DNA of 64,000 nucleotides from Oceanisphaera pacifica (lineage in GTDB: Bacteria; Pseudomonadota; Gammaproteobacteria; Enterobacterales; Aeromonadaceae), in contig NZ_JAGDFX010000017.1 in NCBI RefSeq assembly GCF_017498065.1, forward strand, positions 22,960-86,959, read 5' to 3'. The notes beneath the pieces were generated by a model that saw only the letters and a list, made by a program, of their open reading frames with translations, was not told the DNA's origin and did not search any database. Below, in pieces: positions 44,605 to 55,945 of the stretch. The translations under genes were made by a program, and so were the position numbers. The first letter of the stretch is position 1, and each line of letters opens with the position of its first letter.

Positions 44605-45513
44605 ATGACAGTTTTCTCTTATATGCCCCTAAAACAACGGGCAGTCGTGGATTCAGGGCATCGTTTTGATTCCGGCCGTCACTGGGCGGCCTCCTTAACA
44701 TTGGGGTTTGGCGCCCGCACGGACGGTGACACCACCATCACCAGCATGATCAAAGCTCATCATTTTGGCCCCTTGCGCGTGCAGAGACCCTTTTATCCAG
44801 AAGGCCGTGACGGCTGTAGTCATGTGTACCTGTTGCACCCGCCTGGTGGTCTGGTCAGTGGCGATGCACTCAGCGTTAATGTCACAGTAGCGACAGGTGC
44901 CCACGCCCTGTTAACCACGCCTTCTGCCAATAAGCTTTATAAAGCCGACAGTAACGGAGTCGCCTGGACTCAGCACACCCACCTAAAAGTGGCTGATGGC
45001 GCTACGCTGGAATGGTTACCTCAGGAAACTCTGGCTTTCGACGGCTCCCGGGGCGAGCAAACCTTTATTATTGAGTTGGAAGACAATGCAAAATGTCTGG
45101 GCTGGGAAATTCTTGGCCTCGGTCGTCCTGCCAGCGAGTTGCCGTTTGTCAGTGGCCAACTCGAACAACGCTTTCAGGTTACCCGCAATGGCCGCCCCTT
45201 GTGGTTAGAGCGTCAATCTCTAGACCCCTGCCATCGCCGGTTCGCCGGAAAGTGGGGACAGGGCGGGGCCACAGTACACGCTACCTTGTGGGCAGTTGGT
45301 CTAGCCGACCCCGCTGAAGCCATAGCAGCAATACGTGCACAGCTGCCCGCCAACTGTCGCTGGGCGGCGACTTATCGCCGAGGTGTACTGTTAGTTCGTT
45401 ACCTCGGTCATGAACGCAACGAAGTATGGGATTTGTTTCAACAGGCGCGCGTCATTTTGCGCCCGCGGCTGACCGGACACGAGGCCACCGTGCCTAGGAT
45501 ATGGCTGACCTGA
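44605..45513 (+). CDS. ureD: urease accessory protein UreD
   Basis: This protein of about 302 residues begins the urease cluster. [36 protein letters not shown] and [13 protein letters not shown] are strong UreD signatures. UreD with UreF and UreG delivers nickel to the apo-urease. The start is uncertain: I use the ATG with AAAAAGG about 11 bases upstream, though one 18 bases later would give a more usual length. Base composition is richer in GC than in the genes to the left. Confidence 0.9.
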   Translation: MTVFSYMPLKQRAVVDSGHRFDSGRHWAASLTLGFGARTDGDTTITSMIKAHHFGPLRVQRPFYPEGRDGCSHVYLLHPPGGLVSGDALSVNVTVATGAHALLTTPSANKLYKADSNGVAWTQHTHLKVADGATLEWLPQETLAFDGSRGEQTFIIELEDNAKCLGWEILGLGRPASELPFVSGQLEQRFQVTRNGRPLWLERQSLDPCHRRFAGKWGQGGATVHATLWAVGLADPAEAIAAIRAQLPANCRWAATYRRGVLLVRYLGHERNEVWDLFQQARVILRPRLTGHEATVPRIWLT

Positions 45514-45613
45514 TTATTCACGCCAAAGCAGCTGCTTTGGCGCCGATCTGCGCCTATGCTTGTTCAATGGCATAGGCCATCAATACAGAACGTCGACGAC
45601 TACGGAGTTAGCG

Positions 45614-45916
45614 ATGGAATTAACACCAAGAGATAAAGACAAATTGCTGTTGTTTACAGCGGGGCTGCTTGCCGAGCGCCGCAAGGCCAAAGGCCTCAAG
45701 CTGAACTACCCTGAATCAATCGCACTGATCAGTTGCTTCATCATGGAAGGTGCTCGCGAGGGTCGCACCGTGGCGGACATGATGAGTGCCGGCCGTGAAG
45801 TACTGACCCGTGACGATGTCATGGAAGGCGTGCCTGAGATGATTCAAGATGTACAGGTCGAAGCCACCTTTCCTGACGGGACCAAGCTGGTCACCGTTCA
45901 TCACCCCATAGTCTGA
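45614..45916 (+). CDS. ureA: urease gamma subunit
   Basis: This 100-residue structural subunit reads [20 protein letters not shown], with [21 protein letters not shown] following. The length and sequence match bacterial UreA. ACGGAG lies before the ATG; a longer reading adds 18 residues without support. It forms the (UreABC)3 trimer with the next two genes. Confidence 0.97.
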   Translation: MELTPRDKDKLLLFTAGLLAERRKAKGLKLNYPESIALISCFIMEGAREGRTVADMMSAGREVLTRDDVMEGVPEMIQDVQVEATFPDGTKLVTVHHPIV

Positions 45917-45927
45917 GGAGACTCGCC

Positions 45928-46259
45928 ATGATCCCCGGTGAATATCAGCTGCAGCGTGATGACATCGAACTGTGCGTCGATCGTGACAGCATTACCATCA
46001 GTGTCGCCAACACCGGCGACCGCCCAGTACAGGTCGGCTCCCATTATCACTTTGCCGAGACTAACCCAGCGTTACGATTTGATCGCAAAAAAGCCTATGG
46101 CCATCGCCTGGGCATTGCGTCAGGCACGGCTATTCGTTTTGAACCGGGCCAGACCCGCGATGTTCCTCTTATACCGTACTCTGGCCTACGCCACATCTAC
46201 GGTTTTCGTGGCGAGGTCATGGGGCCTCTGGACAAGAACCCGAAGAAGGGAGCAGTAAA

Positions 46260-46263
<4 letters not shown>
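45928..46263 (+). CDS. ureB: urease beta subunit
   Basis: This 111-residue subunit begins [15 protein letters not shown] and contains [23 protein letters not shown] and [13 protein letters not shown], diagnostic of UreB. GAGGAG precedes the ATG. Its end overlaps the ureC start by four bases. Confidence 0.97.
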
Positions 46264-47963
<1,700 letters not shown>

Positions 47964-47984
47964 ACCGCTTGCAAGGATATATAG

Positions 47985-48527
47985 ATGCTTGAATTAATAA
48001 AAAGAATCGACAGCAATACTCAAGCCGAGGTGCAGGATACCCTGACCTTGCCCTACGAGCTGCGCATTCGTGGCCGCCTGAAGGCAGTGACCGATAACGG
48101 CCGCGATGTCGGCCTCTTCCTCGATCGTGGTCCCGTACTGCGTCACGGCGACCTATTGCAGGCCAGCAGCGGCGAAGTGATCCGTGTTTGTGCCGCCGAC
48201 GAGCCGGTCGCCACCGCCTACATCGAAAACGGTCTGCCGCTGGCACGACTGTGCTACCACTTGGGTAACCGCCACGTGTCCCTCGCCCTTGGCGCAGATG
48301 CGGACGGCCGCCATTGGGTACGCTTCCCGCCGGACTACGTACTGGAAGAGCTGGCGGAGCTGCTGGGGGCCACCCTGAGCCACCACGAGGCGCCGTTTGA
48401 TCCGGAATCCGGTGCTTACGCACAGGCCGGTCGTGAGCACGCTCATTCTCATGCTCACTCTCACGGGCATGATCACGATCACTCCCATGGGCACTCTCAT
48501 GACGACGACCATAATCATGCACACTGA
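47985..48527 (+). CDS. ureE: urease nickel metallochaperone UreE with His-rich tail
   Basis: This 180-residue protein has the UreE peptide-binding N-terminal domain (LPYELRIRGRLKAVTDNGRD) and a metal-binding domain with CYHLGNRHVSLAL. The C-terminal 30 residues contain 14 His alternating with Ala, Ser, Gly and Asp, a nickel store. Such tails vary between species and are not essential for transfer. It precedes and overlaps ureF. Confidence 0.95.
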   Translation: MLELIKRIDSNTQAEVQDTLTLPYELRIRGRLKAVTDNGRDVGLFLDRGPVLRHGDLLQASSGEVIRVCAADEPVATAYIENGLPLARLCYHLGNRHVSLALGADADGRHWVRFPPDYVLEELAELLGATLSHHEAPFDPESGAYAQAGREHAHSHAHSHGHDHDHSHGHSHDDDHNHAH

Positions 48528-49224
48528 GAGCCAGCCAGTCGTGGCCAGCGATCTGGCGCTGCTGGGGCTGATGCAACTGATCAGCCCGGCCCTGCCGATT
48601 GGTGCCTTCGCCTGGTCTCAGGGGCTGGAAAGCGCCTTCGAGCTGGGCTGGGTACGCAACGAGCAGGAGCTAGGCGAGTGGCTGGAAGGGGTACTCGACG
48701 ATGGCCTGACCCGCTGCGAATTACCCCTGCTGGCACGGCTGCAGAACTGCTGGGCCAAAGGCGACGGCGAGGGGCTGACATTCTGGAACGACTGGCTGCA
48801 CGCCAACCGCGAAACCGCCGAGCTCAGCGATGAAGACACGCGTTTGGGGCTGGCCTTGACCCGCTTGCTCACTAGCCTGTCACTGCAACCGCAAGCCGAG
48901 CTGGGGCATGCCCCACTGCCGGAAGAGCCCGGTTACGTCACCATGTTTGCCTGGGCAGCACACCAGCGGCAGGTGCCGGTGCGCCAGACTTTGCTTGGCT
49001 TTGTCTGGGGCTGGCTAGAAAACCAGCTCGCGGTGGCGTGCAAAGCCATGCCTCTGGGGCACACAGCCGCGCAACGCCTGAACGAGCAACTGCGCCCCAA
49101 AATGGTGGCTGGGGTTGAAACCGCATTGGCGTTAACCGACGAGCAACTGGGCCCGATTCTGCCGGGGCTTGCCCTTGGCAGTGCCCAGCATGAAACCCAG
49201 TATTCACGATTATTCCGAAGCTAA
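48517..49224 (+). CDS. ureF: urease accessory protein UreF
   Basis: This 235-residue all-helical protein contains [24 protein letters not shown] sequence near residue 15-35, with the conserved [12 protein letters not shown]. The start giving MHTESQPVV lies within the ureE stop region, so translation is coupled. A longer reading of 275 residues is only the ureE His-rich tail in another frame. UreF gates the GTPase UreG on the UreD-urease complex. Confidence 0.94.
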   Translation: MHTESQPVVASDLALLGLMQLISPALPIGAFAWSQGLESAFELGWVRNEQELGEWLEGVLDDGLTRCELPLLARLQNCWAKGDGEGLTFWNDWLHANRETAELSDEDTRLGLALTRLLTSLSLQPQAELGHAPLPEEPGYVTMFAWAAHQRQVPVRQTLLGFVWGWLENQLAVACKAMPLGHTAAQRLNEQLRPKMVAGVETALALTDEQLGPILPGLALGSAQHETQYSRLFRS

Positions 49225-49255
49225 TCGCTTCGACCACACTGAAGGAAAAGTCGCA

Positions 49256-49894
49256 ATGAAACATTGTTTACGAATAGGCGTAGGTGGCCCGGTAGGTTCC
49301 GGAAAAACCGCTTTGTTACGCCAGTTGTGCAAGGCATTGAAAGACCACTACAACATCGCCGTGGTTACCAACGACATCTACACCCGTGAAGATGCCGACT
49401 TTCTGCTGAAGCACGACGCCCTGCCGGCAGATCGCATTCTCGGCGTAGAAACCGGCGGCTGTCCACACACCGCTATTCGCGAAGATGCCTCCATGAACCT
49501 AGCGGCGATTGATGACCTGCAAAGTCGTCACCCCGACCTGGAGTTGGTGCTGGTGGAATCCGGCGGCGACAACCTGGCAGCCACCTTCAGCCCGGAGTTG
49601 TCTGACCTGACTCTGTACGTGATCGACGTCTCCGCCGGCGACAAGATCCCCCGTAAAGGCGGCCCTGGTATCACCAAGTCTGATTTACTGATTATCAACA
49701 AAATCGACATTGCCGAATACGTGCATGCTTCGCTGGATGTAATGGAACGAGACTCCAAAAAAATGCGCGGCGAACGCCCATTCATCTTCGCCAACCTGTA
49801 TGACGGCGTTGGCCTGGAAGAAATTATCAGCTTCATTCTGAAGCAGGGCATGTTGCCCGAGCGTCGGCCCGGAAAAATCGGCAGCACCAGCTGA
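49256..49894 (+). CDS. ureG: urease accessory GTPase UreG
   Basis: This 212-residue SIMIBI GTPase has its P-loop [17 protein letters not shown] at residues 8-24, [32 protein letters not shown] with the conserved nickel-binding Cys-Pro-His, [11 protein letters not shown] and NKIDIA. GAAGGAA precedes the ATG, and the upstream 29-residue extension is not used. It powers nickel insertion. Confidence 0.97.
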   Translation: MKHCLRIGVGGPVGSGKTALLRQLCKALKDHYNIAVVTNDIYTREDADFLLKHDALPADRILGVETGGCPHTAIREDASMNLAAIDDLQSRHPDLELVLVESGGDNLAATFSPELSDLTLYVIDVSAGDKIPRKGGPGITKSDLLIINKIDIAEYVHASLDVMERDSKKMRGERPFIFANLYDGVGLEEIISFILKQGMLPERRPGKIGSTS

Positions 49895-49964
49895 TTACCC
49901 AAATCTTAGTTAAAAAAGTAATCAATAACCTAATAGTAAAATGTATAAATTAACGGAGAACACC

Positions 49965-50552
49965 ATGAACAAAATGACCAAGTTACTGATGGCAGTGGGC
50001 CTAATGCTAACCACCACAGTCGCCTTCGCCCACCCCGGCCATGGCATACTGCATACCCACAACGATTTTCTCAATGGTTTGCTACATCCTATGATGGGCA
50101 TTGACCACCTGCTGGCCATGGCCGCCATCGGTTTCTGGAGCTTCCGCCAGAGCACCACCATGAGAAATGGCACCCCCCTGTTTGTGGTAGGTGGCATGAT
50201 AGTGGGCGCGGCTCTGGCCTGGGGCGGCCTGAATTTGGCCGGTGTGGAAACCGGCATCGCCATGTCGGTACTGCTGGCCGGCGTACTGATCGCTACCATG
50301 GCCAAGCTACCCACCGCCATTGGCGGCACCCTGGTCACCTTGTTCATGATTACCCACGGCTACGCCCATGGTACCGAAATGACTGCTGGCGCTAACTTGC
50401 TGTCTTACATGGTCGGTTTCGTTATTGCCACCCTGGCCATTACCTTTGCCGGCCGTTACCTGGGTGCTGCCATGCAGAAAGCCGACAACCGTATTACCCG
50501 TACCTTAGGTGGTGTAGTTGCAGTAATTGGTGGTGTACTGGCTGCTGGTTGA
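49965..50552 (+). CDS. HupE/UreJ-type nickel transporter
   Basis: This 195-residue protein has a cleavable-looking N-terminal signal (KLLMAVGLMLTTTVAFA) followed by HPGHG and six membrane segments. NGLLHPMMGIDHLLAMAAIG, with its conserved His and Asp residues, is the HupE/UreJ signature. CGGAG precedes the ATG. As the last gene after ureG it very likely brings nickel in for urease. Confidence 0.93.
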   Translation: MNKMTKLLMAVGLMLTTTVAFAHPGHGILHTHNDFLNGLLHPMMGIDHLLAMAAIGFWSFRQSTTMRNGTPLFVVGGMIVGAALAWGGLNLAGVETGIAMSVLLAGVLIATMAKLPTAIGGTLVTLFMITHGYAHGTEMTAGANLLSYMVGFVIATLAITFAGRYLGAAMQKADNRITRTLGGVVAVIGGVLAAG

Positions 50553-50593
50553 ACCCCGCTGAAACCGTAAGCTGCCCACAGGGCAAGTCCAAC

Positions 50594-50622
50594 AAGCCGC
50601 ACGGACTTCGTGCGGCTTTTTA
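50594..50622 (+). terminator. intrinsic terminator of the urease cluster
   Basis: AAGCCGCACG and CGTGCGGCTT form a 10-bp stem with a five-base loop, then TTTT, 41 bases after the transporter gene. Confidence 0.92.
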
Positions 50623-50738
50623 AGTTTAGGGGCCCCATATTGAATCATTATCCGCTCTGAATGAGCCAAAAAGACAGATAGTGGAACCAAGTCAAACTGA
50701 AACCCAGTTAACTTTATACAAACAGGAGTTATATCGAT

Positions 50739-52004
50739 ATGAGTAACATTATTATCAAACGCTCGATAAACACAGAACAGGCACCAATAAATTCTGTATC
50801 TACACAGTCCGTTGCCTTCTCTCATTACAATAATATTTCGGCTCAATTGCCCGTTTCACCTGATACCGGTGAAATTGTGGCTGTTGATATTACTGCTCAG
50901 GCAAAACAGTGCTTTGAGAACATCAAGGCCATTGTAGAAAACATCGACCACGTGATGGACGATGTAGTCAAAATCAATATTTTTCTGAAGAACATAGCGG
51001 ACATTGACGCTGTCGATGCCGTATATGCCAGCTTCTTCCAGAACTACCTTCCCGTACGAACGACAGTCGCAGTCGATGCTTTACCACTGGAAGGAGCCCT
51101 GCTGCAGGTGGATGCCCTGATCTCGAACGGTGAAGGGACCACTCCACAAGCGCCTTGCGATTTGGTCAAGGTGGCCAAAAACACGGAAAACGCACCGGTC
51201 AGCCCGACTTCTACCCACACGGTAGCGTTTTCTCACTACAACAATATATCCGCTCAATTACCTGTGGACCCAAAAACGGGTGAGCTGATAACGGGTGGGG
51301 TAAAAGAGCAAACCGCGCAGTGCCTGAAGAACATCAAGGCCATTCTGGAAAGCATCGATGTGCCCTTTGACGATATCGTCAAGGTCAACATCTTCCTGAA
51401 AGACCTGGCAGATATGGATGCCGTCAACAAGGTCTACAGCACCTTTTTCCCAGACTCGGCCATCGCCAGAACCCTGGCTTACGTTCCTGCCCGGTCCATC
51501 GTTGCCGCTTCCGCTTTACCTATTGATGCGTTGGTACAAATTGATGCGGTTGTGTCACACGGCGATGGCACCCCCCCACAAGCCGTTGAAGACAGACATG
51601 GCATCGTCATCAAGGCAAACAACACCGACAAGGCTCCAAAGTGTGCTTTATCTACACAGACTGTCGCGTTTTCTCATTACAATCACATTTCAGCTCAATT
51701 ACCTTTGGATCCAAAAACGGGTGCAGTGGTAGTGGGTGATGTAACAGAGCAAGCAAAGCAATGCTTAACAAACATTAAAGCGATTGTAGAAAGTATCGGC
51801 CACGTGATGGACGATGCGGTTAAAATCAATATCCAGCTGAAAAACATCGCCGATATTGATGCTGTAAACACCGTTTACACCACTTTCTTCAACAGCGATC
51901 TTCCTGCAAGAACTGTCGTGGGCGTATCAGCTATCCCGATGGATGCTCTGGTACAAATTGACGCCGTTATTTCCAACGCCGAAGGCACCCCTCCCGCTGT
52001 ATAA
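50739..52004 (+). CDS. protein of three tandem RidA (YjgF/YER057c) domains
   Basis: This 421-residue protein consists of three consecutive RidA-like units of about 135-145 residues, near 1-132, 145-280 and 293-419. Each has SHYNNISAQLP or SHYNHISAQLP, then NIKAI and a D-x-V-K-I/V-N-I stretch, and each ends in the catalytic-Arg region (VRTTVAVDALP, ARSIVAASALP, ARTVVGVSAIP). The acidic residue usually Glu near the end is Asp in all three (LQVDAL, VQIDAV). Canonical RidA is a single 128-residue unit that trimerises and hydrolyses reactive enamines/imines made by PLP enzymes such as IlvA. One chain might fold as a pseudo-trimer. It has its own upstream gap and terminator and lies next to convergent ilvA. 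Confidence 0.9.
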   Translation: MSNIIIKRSINTEQAPINSVSTQSVAFSHYNNISAQLPVSPDTGEIVAVDITAQAKQCFENIKAIVENIDHVMDDVVKINIFLKNIADIDAVDAVYASFFQNYLPVRTTVAVDALPLEGALLQVDALISNGEGTTPQAPCDLVKVAKNTENAPVSPTSTHTVAFSHYNNISAQLPVDPKTGELITGGVKEQTAQCLKNIKAILESIDVPFDDIVKVNIFLKDLADMDAVNKVYSTFFPDSAIARTLAYVPARSIVAASALPIDALVQIDAVVSHGDGTPPQAVEDRHGIVIKANNTDKAPKCALSTQTVAFSHYNHISAQLPLDPKTGAVVVGDVTEQAKQCLTNIKAIVESIGHVMDDAVKINIQLKNIADIDAVNTVYTTFFNSDLPARTVVGVSAIPMDALVQIDAVISNAEGTPPAV

Positions 52005-52074
52005 GCGTGACTCAGAGTTGATCACAGTCTGTATCTCTGGTTTTCAGGCAGACTACCGGTGATATGCGAATAAA

Positions 52075-52112
52075 AAAGGCGACACGACCATCCGAATGGT
52101 CGTGTCGCCTTT
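52075..52112. terminator. long bidirectional intrinsic terminator
   Basis: A 17-bp perfect stem (AAAGGCGACACGACCAT and its complement) with a CCGA loop has A/T runs on both sides, 70 bases after the triple-RidA gene. Confidence 0.93.
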
Positions 52113-52155
52113 CTCGTATTATCCCGTCTTGCTGCACAAAGGTCGGACAAAGGGC

Positions 52156-52233
52156 CAGCTCCCCCGACACGCCGTGAATACCTCCATGTAGGCTCCACTG
52201 CGCCATCCCTAGCGCGGAGGGTCGGCAGAGCTG
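52156..52233 (-). repeat. structured repeat with GGGA-capped hairpin, copy 1
   Basis: On the minus strand a basal stem (CAGCTC-CCGAC with GTCGG-GAGCTG, two-base internal loop) encloses GCGCTA-GGGA-TGGCGC and then TACA-TGGA-GGTA, followed by TTCACGGCGTGTCGG. Both hairpins end in four-base purine-rich loops. Copy 2 has the same order of parts on the other strand. Confidence 0.65.
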
Positions 52234-52304
52234 CGCTCTTTATCCTCCCTGATGATGGAGAGTGGCCTGCAGGCATCGTCTACAGACAACTCGGTGCCCG
52301 TGAG

Positions 52305-52410
52305 GAGGAAACAGAGAACGCCTCCCACGACCGTGACATGCCAGGGATGGCATGTCCGAGCCCTCAGGGATGAGTTTATGGCGTGTCGTGGGAGGCGGCT
52401 GTGTTTCCTC
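52305..52410 (+). repeat. structured repeat with GGGA-capped hairpins, copy 2
   Basis: The basal stem pairs GAGGAAACA (52305-52313) with TGTTTCCTC (52402-52410) and GCCTCCCACGAC (52320-52331) with GTCGTGGGAGGC (52385-52396). Inside are GACATGCCA-GGGA-TGGCATGTC and CTCA-GGGA-TGAG, then TTTATGGCGTGTCG. It is the same design as copy 1 in opposite orientation. The remaining parts of 52005-52460 show no gene. Confidence 0.7.
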
Positions 52411-52460
52411 TGTATTCGGGTTCAAAAACGATCAGATCTTTATACCAGCCGGCATGACCA

Positions 52461-54014
52461 TCAGTGAGCCAGAAAGAATTGATAGGCCGGATCCTGAGTC
52501 ACTTCATCCCAGCGGTAGCCCAGCTCAGCCAGATGCCGCTCGAAGGATGCCAAATCCGCATCGGGCAGTTCGAAGGCACAAAGCACCCGACCAAACTCAG
52601 CACCGTGGTTGCGATAGTGAAACAAACTGATGTTCCAGCGCGTACCCAAAGTATGCAGAAAGCGCACTAGGGCGCCCGGCTGTTCCGGAAACCGGAAACT
52701 ATACAGCCGCTCCTGCAGAGCCTTGGGTGGCCGGCCACCCACCATGTAACGCACATGGGACTTGGCCAGATCGTTTTCGGTCATGTTGGCCACCGGGTAC
52801 CCCGCCTGCTCTAGCTCCATCATGATCTGGGCCAGCTCCCGTTCACCGTCGCTGAGCCGTACCGATACCAGCAACGCGGCCTTGTTTTCCGAGGAATAAC
52901 GATAGTTGAATTCAGTGACCATGCGCTTGCCGAGCACCTCGCAAAACTCCAGAAAGGCGCCCTTGCGCTCGGGGATGGTCACCGCCAGCACACCTTCACG
53001 CTTTTCACCCAACTCGCAACGTTCAGACACATAGCGCAAAGCATGAAAGTTAACATTAGCACCACTTAAAATGGCCGCCATGCGCGCATGAGAGTAATCC
53101 CCAGCCTGGCTATATTTCTTTAGCCCCGCTAGCGCCAGCGCCCCCGAAGGTTCAGCAATGGCACGGGTATCTTCAAAAATATCTTTAAGCGCAGCACATA
53201 TTTCATCTGAGGTGACAGTGACTACGCCGTCAAGGTATTGCTGGCACAAACGAAACGTTTCGGTGCCAATGCGCTTAACCGCCACGCCATCAGCAAAGGT
53301 GCTCACCCTATCTAGGCTAACAATCTGTTGTGCTTTAAGCGCCGCGTTCAAGCAAGCTGAGCCTTCAGCTTCAACCCCAATCACTTTTACTTGTGGCAAT
53401 AGTTGCTTAATGTATACCGCAACACCTGCCGCCAAACCACCGCCGCCCACGGGTACGAACACATGAGTTAAACGAGTATCTTGCTCCAATAACTCACGGC
53501 CTATCGTACCTTGGCCTGTAATCACTTCGGGATCATCAAAGGGCGGGATCAGTGTCAGTTTATGCGCTTCGGCCAGCTCTAAACAGTGGCCATAAGCTTC
53601 ATCAAAGTTATTGCCGTGCAAGATCACTTTACCGCCAAAACGACGCACCGAATCCACTTTAATATCCGGCGTAACGACAGGCATTACTATGGTGGCATTG
53701 ATGCCCAGTTTAGCCGCAGATAAGGCCACCCCTTGAGCATGATTACCCGCCGAGGCAGCAATCACCCCGGCTTGTAGTTGCTCAGGGCTTAGCTGAGCTA
53801 TTTTGTTATACGCACCCCGTAACTTGAAAGAATGCACAGGTTGCATGTCTTCCCGCTTTAGCGATACTGAATGCCCCAAACGCTCCGAAATTTTCTTCAA
53901 CGGCGATAAAGGCGTCACCCGTGCGGCCTCATACACTGGAGACAGTAGAATACGGCGTAAATACTCACTCGCAGAGCGTAATGCGACGGCTTCTTTCAAT
54001 GCCGGTTGTGCCAT
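52461..54014 (-). CDS. ilvA: biosynthetic threonine dehydratase, apparently mosaic
   Basis: This 517-residue PLP enzyme deaminates threonine to 2-oxobutanoate for isoleucine synthesis. The Schiff-base Lys is in HSFKLRGAYNK (Lys64), the phosphate-binding loop is in VPVGGGGLAAGVA, and two ACT-like regulatory repeats occupy about residues 335-517 (GVLAVTIPERKGAFLEF, LYSFRFPEQPGALVRF). The start is four bases after the ilvD stop. The 3' part (52461 to about 53010) is GC-rich (38 of 60 in 52681-52740) while the 5' part is not (25 of 60 in both 53161-53220 and 53581-53640). The change falls near residue 330, at the domain boundary. The reading frame is intact. Confidence 0.95.
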   Translation of the reverse strand: MAQPALKEAVALRSASEYLRRILLSPVYEAARVTPLSPLKKISERLGHSVSLKREDMQPVHSFKLRGAYNKIAQLSPEQLQAGVIAASAGNHAQGVALSAAKLGINATIVMPVVTPDIKVDSVRRFGGKVILHGNNFDEAYGHCLELAEAHKLTLIPPFDDPEVITGQGTIGRELLEQDTRLTHVFVPVGGGGLAAGVAVYIKQLLPQVKVIGVEAEGSACLNAALKAQQIVSLDRVSTFADGVAVKRIGTETFRLCQQYLDGVVTVTSDEICAALKDIFEDTRAIAEPSGALALAGLKKYSQAGDYSHARMAAILSGANVNFHALRYVSERCELGEKREGVLAVTIPERKGAFLEFCEVLGKRMVTEFNYRYSSENKAALLVSVRLSDGERELAQIMMELEQAGYPVANMTENDLAKSHVRYMVGGRPPKALQERLYSFRFPEQPGALVRFLHTLGTRWNISLFHYRNHGAEFGRVLCAFELPDADLASFERHLAELGYRWDEVTQDPAYQFFLAH

Positions 54015-54018
54015 ATAG

Positions 54019-55872
54019 TTAGCCCCCAAGCTTAGTAATGTCGCGTACTGCACCTTTGTCTGCACTGGTGGCTAAAGAAGCATAGGCACGCAGTGAGTAA
54101 GAAACATGACGCTCTCGCGCCTCGGCGGGGCAAAAGCCTTGCTCGCCTTTCGCAACCATTTGCTCATAACGCTTGGCTAACTCAGCCTCTGGCACATCCA
54201 GTACTATGCTGCGCCCAGGAATATCAATATCGATGATATCGCCATTTTCTACCAAAGCTATGGTGCCGCCACTGGCCGCTTCTGGAGATACGTGACCAAT
54301 AGACAAACCAGAAGTACCACCAGAGAAACGACCATCAGTGATCAAAGCGCATGCCGTGCCCAAGCCCATCGACTTCAGATAAGTAGTGGGATAGAGCATT
54401 TCTTGCATACCCGGGCCACCTTTCGGGCCTTCGTAGCGGATCACCACGACTTCACCGGCTTTTACTTCGCCACCTAAAATGCCGGCAACGGCACTGTCTT
54501 GGCTTTCATAAATACGGGCCGGACCACGAAATACTAAGTTATCGTCAGACACACCGGCCGTTTTTACAATACAACCGTCAACCGCTAGGTTACCAGACAA
54601 CACGGCTAAGCCACCCTCTTCGCTATAAGCATGCTCTAAACTGCGAATACAGCCTTCTGCGCGATCGGCATCTAGGGTGTCCCAACGACAGTCTTGGCTA
54701 AAAGCTTTAGTGGTACGAATGCCCGCAGGGCCGGCACGGAACATGTTTTTTACCGCTTCGTCTTGCGTCACCATAATGTCGTATTTAGCCAACTGTTCGG
54801 CCATGGTCATGCCCATAACGGTAGGCAAGTGAGTGTGCAATAAACCGGCGCGATCTAACTCACCTAAAATACCCATCACGCCACCGGCACGGTGTACGTC
54901 TTCCATATGGTATTTAGGGGTAGAAGGCGCCACTTTACATAACTGAGGTACTTTGCGAGAAAGCGCATCAATATCTGCCATGGTAAAGTCCACACCCGCT
55001 TCATGCGCGGCCGCCAATAAGTGTAAAACGGTATTGGTAGAGCCACCCATGGCTACATCAAGCACCATGGCATTTTCAAAGGCTTGTTTATTAGCAATGC
55101 TGCGCGGTAAGGCAGACTCGTCATCTTGCTCGTAATAACGCTTAGTTAGCTCAACAATGCGATGCCCTGCAGATTTAAAGAGCTGTTCACGATCGGCATG
55201 TGTGGCCAACAAAGAACCGTTGGCCGGCTGTGACAAGCCCAACACTTCTGTTAAACAGTTCATGGAGTTAGCAGTAAACATGCCCGAGCAAGAACCACAG
55301 GTGGGGCAGGCGCTACGCTCTACTTGCTCACTTTGCGCATCATCCACCGTAGGGTCGGCGCCTTGTACCATGGCATCCACCAAGTCCAACTTAATCAATT
55401 GATCAGAAAGCTTGGTTTTACCCGCTTCCATGGGGCCGCCAGAAACAAAAATAACCGGAATATTCACGCGCAATGCCGCCATTAGCATGCCGGGAGTTAT
55501 CTTGTCACAGTTAGAAATACACACCATGGCATCGGCACAGTGGGCGTTAACCATATATTCAACGGAGTCGGCAATAAGGTCGCGGCTAGGCAAACTATAC
55601 AACATGCCATCGTGCCCCATGGCAATGCCGTCATCTACGGCAATGGTATTAAACTCTTTGGCAACACCACCTGCAGCTTCAATTTCGCCTGCTACTAACT
55701 GACCCATATCTTTTAAATGCACATGGCCCGGTACAAACTGGGTAAATGAGTTAACCACCGCAATAATAGGCTTGCCGAAGTCACCTTCAGTCATACCGGT
55801 TGCACGCCATAGGGCGCGGGCACCAGCCATATTACGGCCGTGAGTAGTAGTAGCGGAGCGATACTTTGGCAT
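54019..55872 (-). CDS. ilvD: dihydroxy-acid dehydratase
   Basis: This 617-residue Fe-S enzyme acts in the third common step of valine, leucine and isoleucine synthesis. Cluster-ligand Cys residues are visible in [15 protein letters not shown] and [19 protein letters not shown], and the C-terminal [20 protein letters not shown] is the family signature. It lies between ilvM and ilvA. A family-2 repeat, not ilvE, fills the gap upstream. Confidence 0.97.
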   Translation of the reverse strand: MPKYRSATTTHGRNMAGARALWRATGMTEGDFGKPIIAVVNSFTQFVPGHVHLKDMGQLVAGEIEAAGGVAKEFNTIAVDDGIAMGHDGMLYSLPSRDLIADSVEYMVNAHCADAMVCISNCDKITPGMLMAALRVNIPVIFVSGGPMEAGKTKLSDQLIKLDLVDAMVQGADPTVDDAQSEQVERSACPTCGSCSGMFTANSMNCLTEVLGLSQPANGSLLATHADREQLFKSAGHRIVELTKRYYEQDDESALPRSIANKQAFENAMVLDVAMGGSTNTVLHLLAAAHEAGVDFTMADIDALSRKVPQLCKVAPSTPKYHMEDVHRAGGVMGILGELDRAGLLHTHLPTVMGMTMAEQLAKYDIMVTQDEAVKNMFRAGPAGIRTTKAFSQDCRWDTLDADRAEGCIRSLEHAYSEEGGLAVLSGNLAVDGCIVKTAGVSDDNLVFRGPARIYESQDSAVAGILGGEVKAGEVVVIRYEGPKGGPGMQEMLYPTTYLKSMGLGTACALITDGRFSGGTSGLSIGHVSPEAASGGTIALVENGDIIDIDIPGRSIVLDVPEAELAKRYEQMVAKGEQGFCPAEARERHVSYSLRAYASLATSADKGAVRDITKLGG

Positions 55873-55945
55873 TCTGATATTCCTAACAATGTGAGTGATA
55901 CAGGCATCATCAACAAAATGAGCCTATCTCTAAAATTAAAATATA

